Below, piece by piece: positions 21,346 to 31,635 of a DNA stretch of 64,000 nt (position 1 is the first letter of the stretch; each line of letters begins with the position of its first letter). The stretch lies in assembly GCA_030674185.1 (NCBI GenBank), contig JAPXFY010000021.1, positions 69,601,248 through 69,665,247 on the forward strand, read 5' to 3'. The notes under the pieces were generated by a model. That model did no database searches and was not told where the DNA came from. It saw nothing but the letters and a program-made list of their open reading frames with translations. The stretch is from Monoplex corrugatus. Taxonomy: Eukaryota; Mollusca; Gastropoda; Littorinimorpha; Ranellidae. Both the position numbers and the translations under genes were made by a program.

Positions 21346-22366
21346 ATATCCACCTACACAAATGAGGTTTTCGAAATTTTCCGCGTAGTACCTAACAAAG
21401 TTTCACATAAGATGATATGTTGTCCTCTACCCCCCTGGGAATTGTCCAAAGTAACTGATAACGACTTGAGAAAAGATATTAATCCACACTTGTTAGCAAT
21501 TGACGTTCTGTCACATCTACATACAAAATATTTACATTCTTTGAAAATATTTACTGATGGCTCTGTTCTAGATGATGGCGCAGCAGGCGCTAGCTTTCTA
21601 ATTCCAAATTTTAAAGTAGAAAAGGCTTACTCTTTAGGACTAGGGCATCCAATCTTCACTTCTGAATTAGTTGCCATCCTGATGGCACTGAAATATATAG
21701 TAGATCTACCCATACCTTTGTTTAGTATCTTGTTATGTGTAGATTCGAAATCTGCATTACAATCCCTAAAAAGTTGCGAATATAAAGTAAATACCGGTAG
21801 TACGTTGATATTTGAGATAAACTTTCTAATTCATTGTTTAATAACAAATAATACACAAGTTACTTTTTGTTGGATCCCATCACACTGTGGTATCATACAT
21901 AACGGTTGGGTCGACAGAATAGCTAAAAGTGCAGCATTTAATAGGGCTTGCAGTACTGAACTTGATTTACCACTATCTGAACATGAAATGAATGCTAAAT
22001 TAGAAAGCAAAGTAAAAGCTCAACGTGACCTTCGCCCCTTCATCGTACATTACCAGGGTTTTACAAGACTAGAGATAACTTTAGCTTACAGATTATCTCT
22101 AAACTCACTTCGAACTAAATTCAGTAAAACCGTCAAATGTATCTGTAATGGTTATATAACAGTTAAACACCTTTTGTGTTGTCAGCAAATGCGACCTTAT
22201 TTCCCTGCATCATTTACAAATTTAAAACAGAAACATACTGATTTCACTTTGAATTTACACATTGCTAGGCATTTACTGCACAGTCCCATAGGTCGTTTTC
22301 TTTGATTCAACCCGATTATTTTATATCTATAAGCACTTACGTGAATAGACGTTAAAAGAAATAACG

Positions 22367-22367
<1 letters not shown>
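21346..22367 (+). mobile_element. LINE F copy 2 (RNase H end)
   Basis: Second copy of the family F C-terminal region and 3' end, directly right of the gypsy 5' LTR. Its first five bases (ATATC) are the right target duplication. The coding frame is open across the border, so the gypsy element probably inserted into this LINE. The 3' end CACTTACGTGAATAGACGTT then runs into a (CA)n tract. Confidence 0.85.
21352..22305 (+). pseudogene. LINE F RNase H domain, copy 2
   Basis: Uninterrupted frame with CCPLPPWELSKV, then RNase H blocks SLKIFTDGSVLDDGAAGASF, IFTSELVAILMALKYI, LLCVDSKSALQSLKS and TFCWIPSHCGIIHNGWVDRIA, followed by KCICNGYITVKHLLCCQQM. The acidic and His residues of RNase H are present. 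It is diverged from copy 1 but has the same order and end. Truncated upstream by the gypsy insertion, so not functional alone. Confidence 0.88.
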
Positions 22368-22420
<53 letters not shown>

Positions 22421-22485
22421 ACACACACAAACACACACACACACACAAACACAAACACATACACACACACATACACACACACAAA
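22368..22485. repeat. (CA)n microsatellite
   Basis: CA repeat with a few CAAA and CATA interruptions, abutting the LINE F 3' end and probably grown from its A-rich tail. Confidence 0.95.
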
Positions 22486-22529
22486 AGCCCGCTATGTCGG
22501 ACGTCACACTCTGTTTTCAAGGGTGTGCA

Positions 22530-22660
22530 TAATCATTTTTTGTTTTTGTTTTTGTTCGTTTGTTTGTTGTTGTTGTTTTTACATGTGTCCGTAAGCCATC
22601 AATTACTAACATGGCTTACAGGATCTTTAACGCGCGTATTTGATGTTTTCAATGACAAAA
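22530..22660 (-). mobile_element. SINE-2 partial copy
   Basis: Contains CCGTAAGCCATCAATTACT and GCTTACAGGATCTTTAACGC then CGTATTTGATG, matching the middle of SINE-2 (compare 56850-56900). The tRNA-like end is missing, replaced by a LINE C 3' end. Confidence 0.6.
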
Positions 22661-22726
22661 CATGGATTCGTAAGGAAGGCCATGATCGCCAAGGCATGCA
22701 GCAGGGCACTTGATGATGATGATGAT
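22661..22726 (+). mobile_element. LINE C 3' end scrap
   Basis: GGATTCGTAAGGAAGGCCATGATCGCCAA followed by GCAGGGCACTTGATGATGATG (joined words from 22665). It is the last 60 bp of LINE C plus its (TGA)n tail, as at 61440-61490. Confidence 0.7.
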
Positions 22727-22856
22727 GTGCACATTAATAAAATGATACTTGCAATGATAATGATAAAAACCACCGTCATGCTCGAAAATTGCACGTGCTG
22801 AAAAGTAGGCCAGCCTTGTTAACAATTCTTCAAATGCATTGTGTGACCTTGACAAG

Positions 22857-23271
22857 GAAGAAGAGTGGCAGAATGGTTCAGACGTTCGCCTTCCAATAAC
22901 TAAACTCGAGGTTCCAGGGTTCGCTCCTGGTAGAGATCTCGACTTTTCTCCTCCTGAACGTCTAATCCTTCATAAAGGGACGAAAAACGTGTCAGACCCG
23001 TGTGCCTTCTGGATGTGCATGCTTAAGATCCCACGGCAGTTGAAAATCGTGAAGAGCAGGGCATTGCCCGGATGCCTTGGTAAAAACACATTCACAGATA
23101 GGTTGATTTCCCAAGTCCCACCCCTTGAAGACCAATTAGCCTTCTTACCTTTCTGAAGTCTTGGTAAAAATGTGAATAAGAATATTAATTTGGAGCAAGG
23201 GAGAGGGGATGGGCACTGCTCTCGTGGTGCTGGCCCCGTGAAAAGTTGAGGTCTCTGCAATCTCGCGCCCC

Positions 23272-23274
<3 letters not shown>
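22857..23274 (+). mobile_element. SINE-1, tRNA-derived
   Basis: The A-box-like GTGGCAGAATGGTTCAGACG at about 22865 and the B-box-like CAGGGTTCGCTCCTGG at about 22916 mark a pol III promoter. The body carries an inverted core (AAGATCCCACGGCAGTTG), CAAGTCCCACCCCTTGAAG and a GAGGTCTCTGCAATCTCG end. Two minus-strand relatives lie at 32836-33260 and 54610-54940. It ends in the same (AAT)n tract that forms the 3' tail of the opposing LINE A copy. Confidence 0.75.
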
Positions 23275-23307
<33 letters not shown>

Positions 23308-23521
23308 TACGCAAAAATAGCGCAAAATCTCGATTAAAATCAAATCTAAGCGCTGAACATACACTTACGCACGCGCGCACACACACACTCACACATGGCT
23401 ATAAATGGGGAAAAAGAATAAAAGCAATGGAAAATTATAGAGAGCATATTATATACAAATATATATTACAATGTGATTCCCCTCCGAGTGGAGACAGGCT
23501 ACAGAGGGGGGATGAGTGAGG

Positions 23522-25317
23522 TCAGGATTTTATGCAGAGGAGAAAAGGTGAGTTTTGAGAGCGAACTTGAAGGAGACAAAAGTAGGTTGCTGACGGACAG
23601 AGAGAGGAAGTTTGTTCCAGGAAAGTGGACCAGAAACAGAGAAGGCTCGTGGACCATAGGTATTGATTGAGCTTAGTGCGTGGAAAGCGAAAAGTCAGAG
23701 GATCGGAGGCAGAGCGGAGGGTACGTGAGGGAACATAGATCTCAAGTAGGCTTGACAGGTAATCGGGGGCTGCTTTATTGAGGCTTTTGTAGCACATGGT
23801 GTCTAGTTTGTACTGTATGCGCTTTGATACAGGGAGCCAGTGAAGTTGTGCCAGGAGAGGAGATATGTGGTCAGCTTTTTTCTTTTTGAGTACAAGGCGT
23901 GCAGCATTGTTTTGAATGCGCTGTAGGATGTGAATGGTGGAGGCAGGAAGACTAGACAGGAGTGAATTGCAATAGTCAATGCGAGACATTATGAAGGAGA
24001 GAACGAGTTTTGCAGTTGCTTCGACAGAGAGATACTTCCTGATCAGGCTTATACGATGGAGGTGATAGTAGCAAGATCTGGTAGTTTGAGAAACAAAGTT
24101 GTTCATGGAGAGGGTAGAGTCAATGCAGACACCAAGGTTTTTAGCTGAATCAGAAATTGGGACTGATGTGTTGCATAATGGGAGAGAAAGAGGAGGCAGC
24201 TGAGAAAGTTTCTGACGGGTGCCAATGAGGATAGCTTCTGTCTTGTCGTCATTAAGCTGAAGTTTGTTTAACGTCATCCAGTTCTTAATGTCCGAGTAAC
24301 ACTCAGTGGTGCGAGTCAAGAGGCGCTGTATATTGTCTGGTGTGTCACTGTCTAGAAGTTGGGTGTCATCAGCATAGAAGTGGTGTTTTATAGAGTGGGA
24401 GTTGATGATGGTGGACAGGGTCAAGGACAGATCATTGTGGAACACCACATGTCAGGCATGCAGGTTGAGAGTAAGTGCCATTAATGAGAACAGTTTGTTT
24501 TCTGTTTGATAGATATGAAGTGAACCAGGAGAGAGCAATGTCAGAGATGCCAAAAGTATGATGAAGTCTAGAAAGGAGAATACCATGATCAATGGTATCA
24601 AAGGCTGCAGACAGATCAAGGAGTGTGAGGAGAGAGACTTTGCCAGTATCAGTTGCAAGGAGGAGATTGTTGAGAATGTGTAGCAGGGCAGTTTCAGTGC
24701 TATGGCACTGGCGGTAGGCTGACTGGAAAGGATTGAGAAGATTGTTGGCAGACAGGTGAGAGTTCAGCTGGTTGAGGACAACTTTTTCGATGAGTTTTGA
24801 CAAGAAAGAGAGATTAGAGATAGGCCGGTAATTTTTCAGTTCATTTGGGTCTAAATTGTATTTCTTGAGGAGAGGGTGAACAATAGCAGACTTGAAAGAA
24901 TCTGGGACAGTTCCAGTTTGAAGAGAAGTGTTGATGATGTCAGTGATGAATGGGAGGAGAGTAGGGAGACAGTCAGAGTAGAGAGAACCTGGAAGAGGAT
25001 CCAGTTCGCAGGTTTTGAACGACATGGATCTGATTGTGTTGAGAATTTCTTCTTGTGAGACTAGGGTAAAAGTAGTAAGAGGTGTGCCAGAGAAGGAAGG
25101 GTCAGGTGGGCATGGTTGACAGGGTGTCCTGTCAAGCCTGTCACGAAGAGTTTGTATTTTGGTGGTGAAATACTTGGAGAATACAGATGGGAGTTCTTCA
25201 TTTGTGTGTTTTGTTGGGAGAGATAAATCTTTTCGTGTGCCAAGGAGATGATTCATGGTTGTAAAGAGTTCTCTTGAAGAAGATGCATTCAGGATTTTGG
25301 TTTGGAAATAGCTTGTT
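23522..25317 (-). pseudogene. LINE A copy 2 ORF2, RT half
   Basis: RT and C-terminal half. The upper piece carries LKNYRPISNLSFLSKLIEKV and LLDLSAAFDTIDHGIL and ends at a TGA (24432-24434), where copy 1 has a glycine codon. A deletion next to it removes part of motif B (PQGSVLGPVLF). The lower piece (24448-23522) resumes with INSHSIKHHFYADDTQL and runs to the C-terminus, with a further frame change near 23660. All catalytic aspartates are still encoded, but the frame is broken. Confidence 0.88.
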
Positions 25318-25550
25318 AGGCCGCAGATGTTCCATGTTCCAGTGTAGTCGCTATTCCTATCTCGATGTCCGTTTCCATTGCGAGGTCTTTTTCCGTTGGT
25401 ATCCGTCCGTTTGTATCTCCTTTTAGTTTTCTTAGCGGTTGAAGAATCCACTGTCGGCTTGCTAGGCCAGTCACAGCTTCACCAGAGCCCCGTTAGCCAG
25501 CTTGACCTGTTTCCGTCTCCCACGACGTGGACGAGGGGTTGGACTTTGGG

Positions 25551-26853
25551 AGACAAGGAACCAGAAATTGTGGAATTCATGACCAAAAGAAAGATCTCCA
25601 TCCTGGGCATTTCAGACACTAGGAAGAAAGGAGAAGGAACGAAAGAAATCCATTCAAACTTGTTCTCATCTGGAGTGGTGTCAGGAAAGACCAGAGAGCA
25701 ACGCATGGTGTGGGATTCATCCTACACCCAGACATAGCAAAGAATCTCATGAGTACAGAATACATATCAGAAAGATTGATTAAAATCGGTGTAAGAAAGT
25801 CCAACAAAATCGTCTACTATATCCAAGCATATGCACCGTGTAACGATTCGTACTCAGAAGAGGAGAAAGACTCATTCTATCAAGAGCTCTCCGACCTCAT
25901 CAACAGCACCCCTGACAAAGAGGACCTGTATGTCATGGGGGATTTCAACGGCAGAGTTGGTGAGAGAAGAAACCCGTGGACAAAACATCTTGGACCCCAC
26001 AGTGACCACAGAACACCTTGCAATTACAACTGGAACCACGTGCTGGAACTATGTGCAGAGCATGATCTGATCATCACCAACACCTTTTTCCAACATCGAG
26101 CCTCCCAAATTTACACCTGGTACAAATGGAACGACCTCAGCATCTCGTCTCAAATCGACTTCATACTTGCAAGATCTAGAACACGTTACGCCATCAAAGA
26201 CTCAAAAGCCATCCCCAATGCCAACCTTGACACTGACCACAGGCCTGTCATTCTGGCCTCCAGTACTCAGAAGGAAAAAATAACAACTGCTAGGAAGAAC
26301 CAGCCTGAAAAGATCAACCTCCTCAAACTGGAAGAGAAAGAAGTGCAAGAACAGATTGAAAGTGCTATCAAGGTGAAACTTGACCCCATTGATACAACCC
26401 CCCTCATCATGGAACAAGCCTGGGACACCTTCAAGCCAGCTCTCTTGAACACCTTAAGGGAAGTTTGCGGGACAAAGAAATGTAGAGGTAAAAACAGGAA
26501 AGCTACAGCCTGGTGGAACCAAGAGGTGAAGGAAGCCATCAAGAAAAAGAAGCAGCTATATAAAGCTTGGGTCAAGACCAAGATAGAAGAGGACTACGTC
26601 AAGTACAGAATCGCAAGAAGACATAGTAAACGTGTTGTGAAAGCCTCCAAAGAAAAATCTTGGGCGACCTATGGAGAGAAGTTAAGTGAAATTTGCAAGA
26701 ACTCCCCAAGAGAATTTTTCAAAAGTGTGAAGACGATGAGAGTAAGAGATGAGCCATTCAACCCAACAACAGTAGTGAATGATGCAAATGGAGAGGCACT
26801 ACACAAAGAAGAGGAAATTCTGAAAAGATGGGAAGACTATTTTAAAGACCTTT
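25551..26853 (+). pseudogene. LINE B endonuclease and linker
   Basis: APE-type endonuclease. One frame holds EFMTKRKISILGISDTRKKG (metal-binding Glu area), and a shifted frame from 25710 holds YIQAYAPCNDSYSEEE, LYVMGDFNGRVGER, YTWYKWNDLSISSQIDFIL and LDTDHRPVIL (catalytic Asp-His). The linker to RT follows: TAWWNQEVKEAIKKKKQLYK and KSWATYGEKLSEICKNSPRE. A frame shift near 26853 cuts it from the RT part. One more shift lies near 25700. About 400 residues are readable. Confidence 0.88.
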
Positions 26854-28406
26854 TAAAACCCATCTGGAGTCCAGGCTTCCAGCTCCCAGTTCTCACCACG
26901 CTATAAAGACCAGTTAGAGCCCCAAATCCTTGAAGCAGAAACACGAAAAGCAATTAAGACCAGCCCAAAGGGCAAAGCAGCAGGCAATGATGGCATAACA
27001 ACTGAAGCCATCCTTGCATGCGGAGAAACGGGAGTTAAGTGGCTCACCATCATCTTCCAGAAAGCATGGGAAGAGAGGAAAGTACCAATGGACTGGCAAA
27101 ATGCAACAGTGGTGCCAATTTGGAAGAAGAAGGGCAGCAAGAAAGACTGCAGCACATACAGAGGCATTTCACTTCTCAGCCATGTAGGGAAAATGTATGC
27201 AAAGATTCTGGAACAGCGCACAAGAGCCAAAGCAGAACACCTACTGAGCAATGCCCAGTTTGGCTTTCGGAAAGGAAGAGGGTGCACAGATGCCATTTTC
27301 GCACTCCGACAGCTGTGTGAAAGAGCCATCGAATACAACCAAGACCTGCATACAGTATTCGTTGATCAAGAAAAAGCTTTTGACCGAGTCAACAGAGACA
27401 AGCTCTGGAAGATCCTGGAGCAGTACGACGTGAAGGGGCAGTTGCTTGATAACATCAGAGCAATCTATGCCAACAGTAGGAGCGCAGTCCGAACAGCCAG
27501 TGGAACATCGGACTGGTTCCCGGTTACATCAGGGGTCAGGCAAGGCTGCGTACTCTCTCCCCTTCTCTTCGTGATCTACATGGACCAGATTACAAAGGAA
27601 GCCAATCCAGATCTGGAGGCCCTGAACGAACTATTATTTGCTGACGACCAGTCCTTGATGAATCAGAACAAAGCAGCTCTTCAAGAACACACAGACCAAC
27701 TCAACACAAGCTGCGAGAAGTATGATATGAAGATCAGTATCAACAAAACAGAAGTTATGTCTGTCAGCAGAAATCCAGGAAAGCTGGACATCAACATCAA
27801 CGGCACCCAGCTGAAACAGACCAAAGAATTTAAATACCTTGGCAGCCTCTTCACTGAAGATGGAAAATTGGACAGAGAGATAGAAACAAGATGCCAGAAA
27901 GCGAACGCAGTCAGTTACCAACTCGCCCCCCTTCTGAAATATCCCAGCATCCCAGTGAGCACCAAGGCAAAACTCATCAACGCCATCTTCGTTCCAACAC
28001 TCACATACCAGTGTCAGACATGGGCCCTAACAAAAGCCTTAGAGAGAAAATTGGTCACATGTGAAATGCGCTGCCTGAGAAAAGCTGTCAACAAGACCAG
28101 ACGCGACAAGATCAAGAATGAGGTGATCAGAAACATGGTCGGACTAACACCAATTCTCCACCATGTCGAACAACAAAGGATCAGGTGGTTTGGTCACCTC
28201 ACCAGAATGCCGCCCGACCAACCCTACGGGCATACACCACCAGATACACTGGCTGGAAAGCCAGAGGTAGACCACGGAGACGATGGAGCGACTCCGTGGC
28301 TGACACCCTGCGAGCCCATGACCTGTCACTCTATCAAGCCTCCCGCCTTGCTGCAGACAGACGTCTGTGTCTCCCCGCGACGCCGAAGGGCACCAGCGGC
28401 AGATGA
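26854..28406 (+). pseudogene. LINE B reverse transcriptase
   Basis: Continues from the linker with KTSPKGKAAGNDGITTEAIL and CSTYRGISLLSHVGKMYAKI. Motif A is TVFVDQEKAFDRVNRDKLW, motif B is SGVRQGCVLSPLLFVIYMDQ and motif C is ELLFADDQSLM with both aspartates (F in place of Y). Then come KEFKYLGSLFTEDGKLDREI and the QQRIRWFGHLTRMPP helix. A shift at about 28222 moves the last 60 residues (GWKARGRPRRRWSDSVADTL) into another frame ending at 28406. The original RT is otherwise well preserved. Confidence 0.9.
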
Positions 28407-28444
28407 AAGAAGAAAGAAAGAAAGAAGAAGAAGAATAGCTTGTT

Positions 28445-29505
28445 TTTGCAGATGCAATGAGGGTGGATACTTTTGTTTTAGAGGCTTGGAAAAGTTGCCT
28501 ATGTACAGTGAGGTTGGATTTGCGCCAGCGGCGCTCTGCTCTGCGGCGGGCACGTTTTGCACAGGCAATCTCATGAGTGAGCCAGGGGGTAGGGGGGCGG
28601 TCAGGTAAAAGACGGGTTGTGGCTGGAGCATGAGTGTCCAGAAGATGGTGGAGAGTAGTATAGAATTCATCGGCAAGGTTGTGTGACTTTTCAGAAAGGA
28701 GGCGGGAGGCATCAGATGAAAATGTGGAGAGGTCAATAGATTTGAGATTGCGTCGAGTCACTGTGCGCGTGGTACGGGAAGGAGGAGAAATGTCAAGAGA
28801 ACAGAGAATTGCAGAGTGGTCAGATGGAAGGGCTGAAGTTAGGCGGGTAGAAAGAATTAGGCAGTTGTCAGTAGCTGAATTGTGGTGATCACGAGAAATG
28901 ATCCAGTCAAGAATGTGACCTTTTTTATGGGTTGGTTCAGAAATATGTTGTGTCATATTGTGATTGGACAGAGACTTGATGATATGTCTTGTGTCATAAC
29001 GGTGAGTGTTGTCGTAGTGGACATTGATGTCACCTAGAATGATGAGATTTCCAGGTAAGAGACAGTAGTAATCAATTAGTTGGTCAAAGTCAGAGAGAAA
29101 CATGGGTGTGGTGAGCTTGTTGGCAGAGCTAGGTGGAGGTCGATAGACACAGGAGAAGGTGATGGGGTGAGGGGTGGATTGGAAGGATACTTCAACGTGC
29201 TCAAAAGAAGGATGGGAGAAAGGCAGAGACTGCGAGAAAGATAGGCGGGAATGGAGTGAGTCGTTGTAGAGGATGGCGATACCACCACCTCGGGATGGGC
29301 GATGGAAAGAAGCAAGCCTATATCCACTCGGAGTGAGATTCGCATGTATGGGTTCGTGACCAAGGGGGTTAAGCCAAGTTTCGGTGATAAATACAATGTC
29401 AATATGCTCGTCTGACCTCAGGGTTATGGAACTATCCAGGTAGGACCTCAGGACCTGGCCAGCTCTTGGGTTTATATGCAGGCTTAAGGCGTGTGCCGTG
29501 ATCAT
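28445..29505 (-). pseudogene. LINE A copy 2 ORF2, endonuclease half
   Basis: N-terminal part of the LINE A polyprotein. The start at 29505 (MITAHALSLHINPRAGQVLR) is the likely native start, since it sits at the 5' head and precedes the endonuclease block HIDIVFITETWL (catalytic Glu). Then come GYRLASFHRPSRGGGIAILY, NLIILGDINVHYDN and ALPSDHSAILCSLDI (catalytic Asp-His), ending at TLIASAKTSY where LINE B interrupts. The open frame then runs by chance into LINE B to 28144. The endonuclease looks intact. Confidence 0.88.
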
Positions 29506-29605
29506 TCTGGATTTTCTCCATCACATGGTGCCTGTGACGTCAGTGCATATGAAATTCATTCCGAGCGCAGAGACATCATCTTGAGAAACTGAAACTGAAA
29601 CTGGA
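29430..29605 (-). repeat. Head module of LINE A
   Basis: Element strand starts CAGTTTCAGTTTCTCAAGAT-like and includes GAGCGCAGAGACATC (plus strand), TGACGTCA, CTTAAGCCTGCATATAAACC, AGAGCTGGCCAGGTCCTGAG and TTCCATAACCCTGAGG. The same module without LINE A stands at 39090-39215, 43838-44010 and, joined to SINE-1, at 32755-32840 and 54425-54615. It may hold the LINE promoter. Confidence 0.75.
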
Positions 29606-29857
29606 CATCTTAATTAAAATGAAAGCACAAAATTATCGCAATAAATTTTCATCAGAATCATTATTCTTCAAACTACTTCCTTCACCCCTTCTTCTTCATT
29701 TTAGCTGTGTACGGGTAAGGAAATGTCGGTGGTTACAGCATCCAGTTGGGAAACAAGAGGTCCTGAGTTCGAGTCATGATGATTTTTCTTTTTCAAGTCC
29801 CTAACGACTGTGGTGTTACATCGGTGGACTGGGGTTTCTTGGACACAAAGTCCTTGG
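29606..29857. other. Non-coding, SINE-like promoter piece
   Basis: No gene. The stretch at 29715-29780 has GGTTACAGCATCCAGTTGGG and CTGAGTTCGAGTCATGATG, resembling A and B boxes of a tRNA-derived SINE. Confidence 0.4.
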
Positions 29858-29893
<36 letters not shown>

Positions 29894-29965
29894 GTGCCCT
29901 GCAGCATGGCGTTGGCGATCATGACCCTCCTTATGAATCTATCCCTTGTCGCCGCAAGTACTTCT
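29858..29965 (-). mobile_element. LINE C 3' end, minus
   Basis: (CAT)n tail followed by GTGCCCTGCAGCATGGCGTT and CTATCCCTTGTCGCCGCAAG. It is the reverse complement of the LINE C end at 61430-61490 (AACGCCATGTGGCAGGGCAC then TGATGATGATG). 5'-truncated to about 75 bp. Confidence 0.75.
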
Positions 29966-30520
29966 TCCACCCAGGGGGCATCTCCTTGGATTGTGTGCGC
30001 GGGTGTATTGATGTGTGTGCTTAATTTCCTTTTCCTAGTTTTTTGTTTTTTGTTTTTTTTAGCTTATTGAAGTATTGTGTATGTTTTGAAACTGTTATAG
30101 CCCTGATGTGGCTCTACACAGTCGGCTGGGTCTGAAAAAAAAAAGAAAACAATAACAATAGCAATAACAATTCTATCGGTTGCTTCTTCAAGGTCACAGT
30201 GACCTTGAGAAGTACAACGCCTGGATTTTTTTTTTTGTAATAACTTTTGTATAAAAAGGAATATTGGTAGTATGGTGCTGACCATCTTGTTGATCTGTAT
30301 ATCTGTTTTTAGATTCTTATCACCTCTTTAAACCCAAATACAAACATCATGGCCGAGTCAGAGAGCACATTTAGCTTAAACAAAGCAGGTAGAGTTGTGA
30401 CGGTATTTGGAATAATCAACATAATGTACATATATACTGGCACCTCATGTTCTGTCCTGAAACTGAACCTGAGATACTGACACAGATCGTGTGATGTTCT
30501 CTGACAGTAACTTCAAAACA
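29966..30520. other. Non-coding stretch
   Basis: No gene. The stretch at 30094-30140 (TATAGCCCTGATGTGGCTCT, ACACAGTCGGCTGGGTCTG) is the reverse complement of a short repeat at 31138-31185 and 53139-53190. A poly-A run follows. The rest is unassigned. Confidence 0.5.
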
Positions 30521-30521
30521 C

Positions 30522-30524
30522 AGG

Positions 30525-30557
<33 letters not shown>

Positions 30558-30558
30558 C
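30522..30558. repeat. (AAC)12 microsatellite
   Basis: Perfect ACA trinucleotide run. Poly-Asn and poly-Val ORFs nearby are artefacts. Confidence 0.95.
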
Positions 30559-30611
30559 AACCTCCCTGATGTTTCCTTTTGAGCTGGACAACAAGGAAAC
30601 AGCAAGGGAGT

Positions 30612-30780
30612 TCTGTTGTTGTTGTTGTTGTTGCTGCGGCTGCTCTTGTTATTGTTGCTGCTGTTGTTGTTGTTGTTGCTGTTGTTGTTGTTTCTGTTAT
30701 TGTTGTTGCTCTTGTCGTTGTTTCTGTTGCTGTTCTTGTTTTTGTTGCTGTTGTTTTTGTTTTTGGTGGTTGGTGGTGGT
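30612..30780. repeat. (TTG)n microsatellite
   Basis: Interrupted TTG/CTG tract of about 170 bp. Both strands show low-complexity open frames. Confidence 0.93.
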
Positions 30781-30825
30781 GGTGTGACGTGAGTTTTGTG
30801 TATTTGTTACTTTGTTGTCTTTTTT

Positions 30826-30884
30826 GTGCACTTGACAAAAGCCAGTTGGCCAAAAATGATCATCCAGTCTTGTTTTGTGAATTA
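30826..30884. mobile_element. Foldback-element arm fragment
   Basis: GCACTTGACAAAAGCCAGTT, GGCCAAAAATGATC and CAGTCTTGTTTTGTG match, with changes, the inner right arm of the 4473-4867 element (GCTTGACAAAGGCCGGTTGG and onward). Only one arm is seen. Confidence 0.55.
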
Positions 30885-31019
30885 AAAACATGTTCAGATT
30901 CTATTTTCCTGTATTTCTCGTTTGTGATTGCTTGAACGGTTACGTTGATTGTGATTTTGTTTTTTTTTCAAATGTTTTTTTTTTTTAAAAAAAACGTCCG
31001 TTAATGTTTTTAACGTTCT

Positions 31020-31215
31020 GACTTTTCTAGGATGCATGTATGAACGTTGTTATGTACACACTGCACAAGCGCTATGTTGCTGTCCTTCTGCATACTCCGT
31101 CTCTGGTGGGCATGCAAGCTTATTGTTATTATTCTTGTTGTTTAAAGCCCAGCCGACTGCATACAGCCATATCAGGGCTAGGGCGTGCATACTGGGTGTT
31201 TTATTGTTTCCATAA
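31020..31215 (-). mobile_element. SINE-2, left part
   Basis: Carries the SINE-2 landmarks GTTGTTATGTACACACTGCA, CGCTATGTTGCTGTCCTTCT, TCTCTGGTGGGCATGCAAG and GGCGTGCATACTGGGTGTTT. A copy of the short CCCAGCCGACTGCATACAGC repeat is inserted at 31138-31185. The right part resumes at 31636, so later sequence was inserted in between. Confidence 0.65.
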
Positions 31216-31302
31216 GGCGCAGGAGAGAGAGAGAGACAGACAGAGAGAGAGAGACAGAGAGAGAGAGCGCGTGTGTGTGCGTATGTGTGTGTGCGCGCAC
31301 GC

Positions 31303-31335
<33 letters not shown>

Positions 31336-31336
31336 A
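31216..31336. repeat. (GA)n(GC)n(GT)n microsatellite
   Basis: GAGA and GACA run, then alternating GC/GT and pure GT, ending at the LINE C fragment. Confidence 0.93.
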
Positions 31337-31635
31337 CAGTCTTGATGGAGGCAGACACAAGAGGATCATTGATAAAGAAGATAAGGAAAAGACAAGCAAC
31401 ATTTATAGGACATTTTATGAGGAAAGGGGAATTAGAGCACCTGGTCACAACAGTAAAAATGGAGGAAAAGAGAACACCAGGTAGACCCAGGGAGAAAATA
31501 TTGGACGGACTTGCAGAGTGGCTGAGGACAGAGAGGGTGGAAGATGTACTTGCAGCAACAAGGGATAGATGCACAGAGAGGGCCATAATCGCCAACGCCA
31601 CGCGGCAGGGCATATGATGATGATGATGATGACAG
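31337..31635 (+). mobile_element. LINE C 3' end, about 300 bp
   Basis: Begins at ACAGTCTTGATGGAGGCAGA and reads, in one frame, VLMEADTRGSLIKKIRKRQA, TFIGHFMRKGELEHLVTT and GRPREKILDGLAEWL to ANATRQGI. This matches the C-terminus of the LINE C copy at 61190-61475. It ends in (ATG)n. Inserted inside a SINE-2 copy. Confidence 0.85.

Larger units (their letters stand above)
25318..28433 (+). mobile_element. LINE B (APE-type), inserted in LINE A
   Basis: A 3.1-kb non-LTR element with an 11-bp target duplication. It ends in a short A/G-rich tail (GAAAGAAGAAAGAAAGAAAG). The first about 190 bp (25318-25510) appear inverted relative to the body. On the minus strand they read a basic leader (KKTKRRYKRTDTNGKRPRNG) ending TGTWNICGL, the usual endonuclease start, while the body on the plus strand begins at LGDKEPEIVEFM. 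Such a 5' inversion fits twin-primed integration. A diverged relative lies at 32380-32660. Confidence 0.88.
23275..29605 (-). mobile_element. LINE A copy 2, near full length, split
   Basis: Minus-strand CR1/L2-like LINE running from a 5' head at about 29605 to a 3' (AAT)n end at 23275. A plus-strand LINE B (25318-28433) interrupts it, with AATAGCTTGTT on both sides (25307-25317 and 28434-28444). Removing that joins the protein at KTSY and FQTKILNASSS. This is the only copy here that keeps the 5' region, including the CAGTTTCAGTTTCTCAA-type head at 29430-29605. It is inactive through a stop, a roughly 29-bp deletion near 24400 and the insertion. Confidence 0.9.

Noticed and set aside
22639..22855. 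Small minus ORF as a gene
   Set aside because: It spans a LINE C tail and (ATG)n repeat and has no domain.
25710..28608. Host endonuclease or developmental gene
   Set aside because: Such LINE endonuclease-RT frames are often misnamed as host genes. Target duplications and RT motifs show a mobile element.
28144..29505. Fusion of LINE A endonuclease to a Ser-rich tail
   Set aside because: The tail after KTSY is LINE B read antisense. The junction is a target-site insertion, not a fusion.
30491..30935. Cys-, Val- or Asn-rich ORFs over (TTG)n and (AAC)n
   Set aside because: Low-complexity translation of simple repeats, open on both strands.
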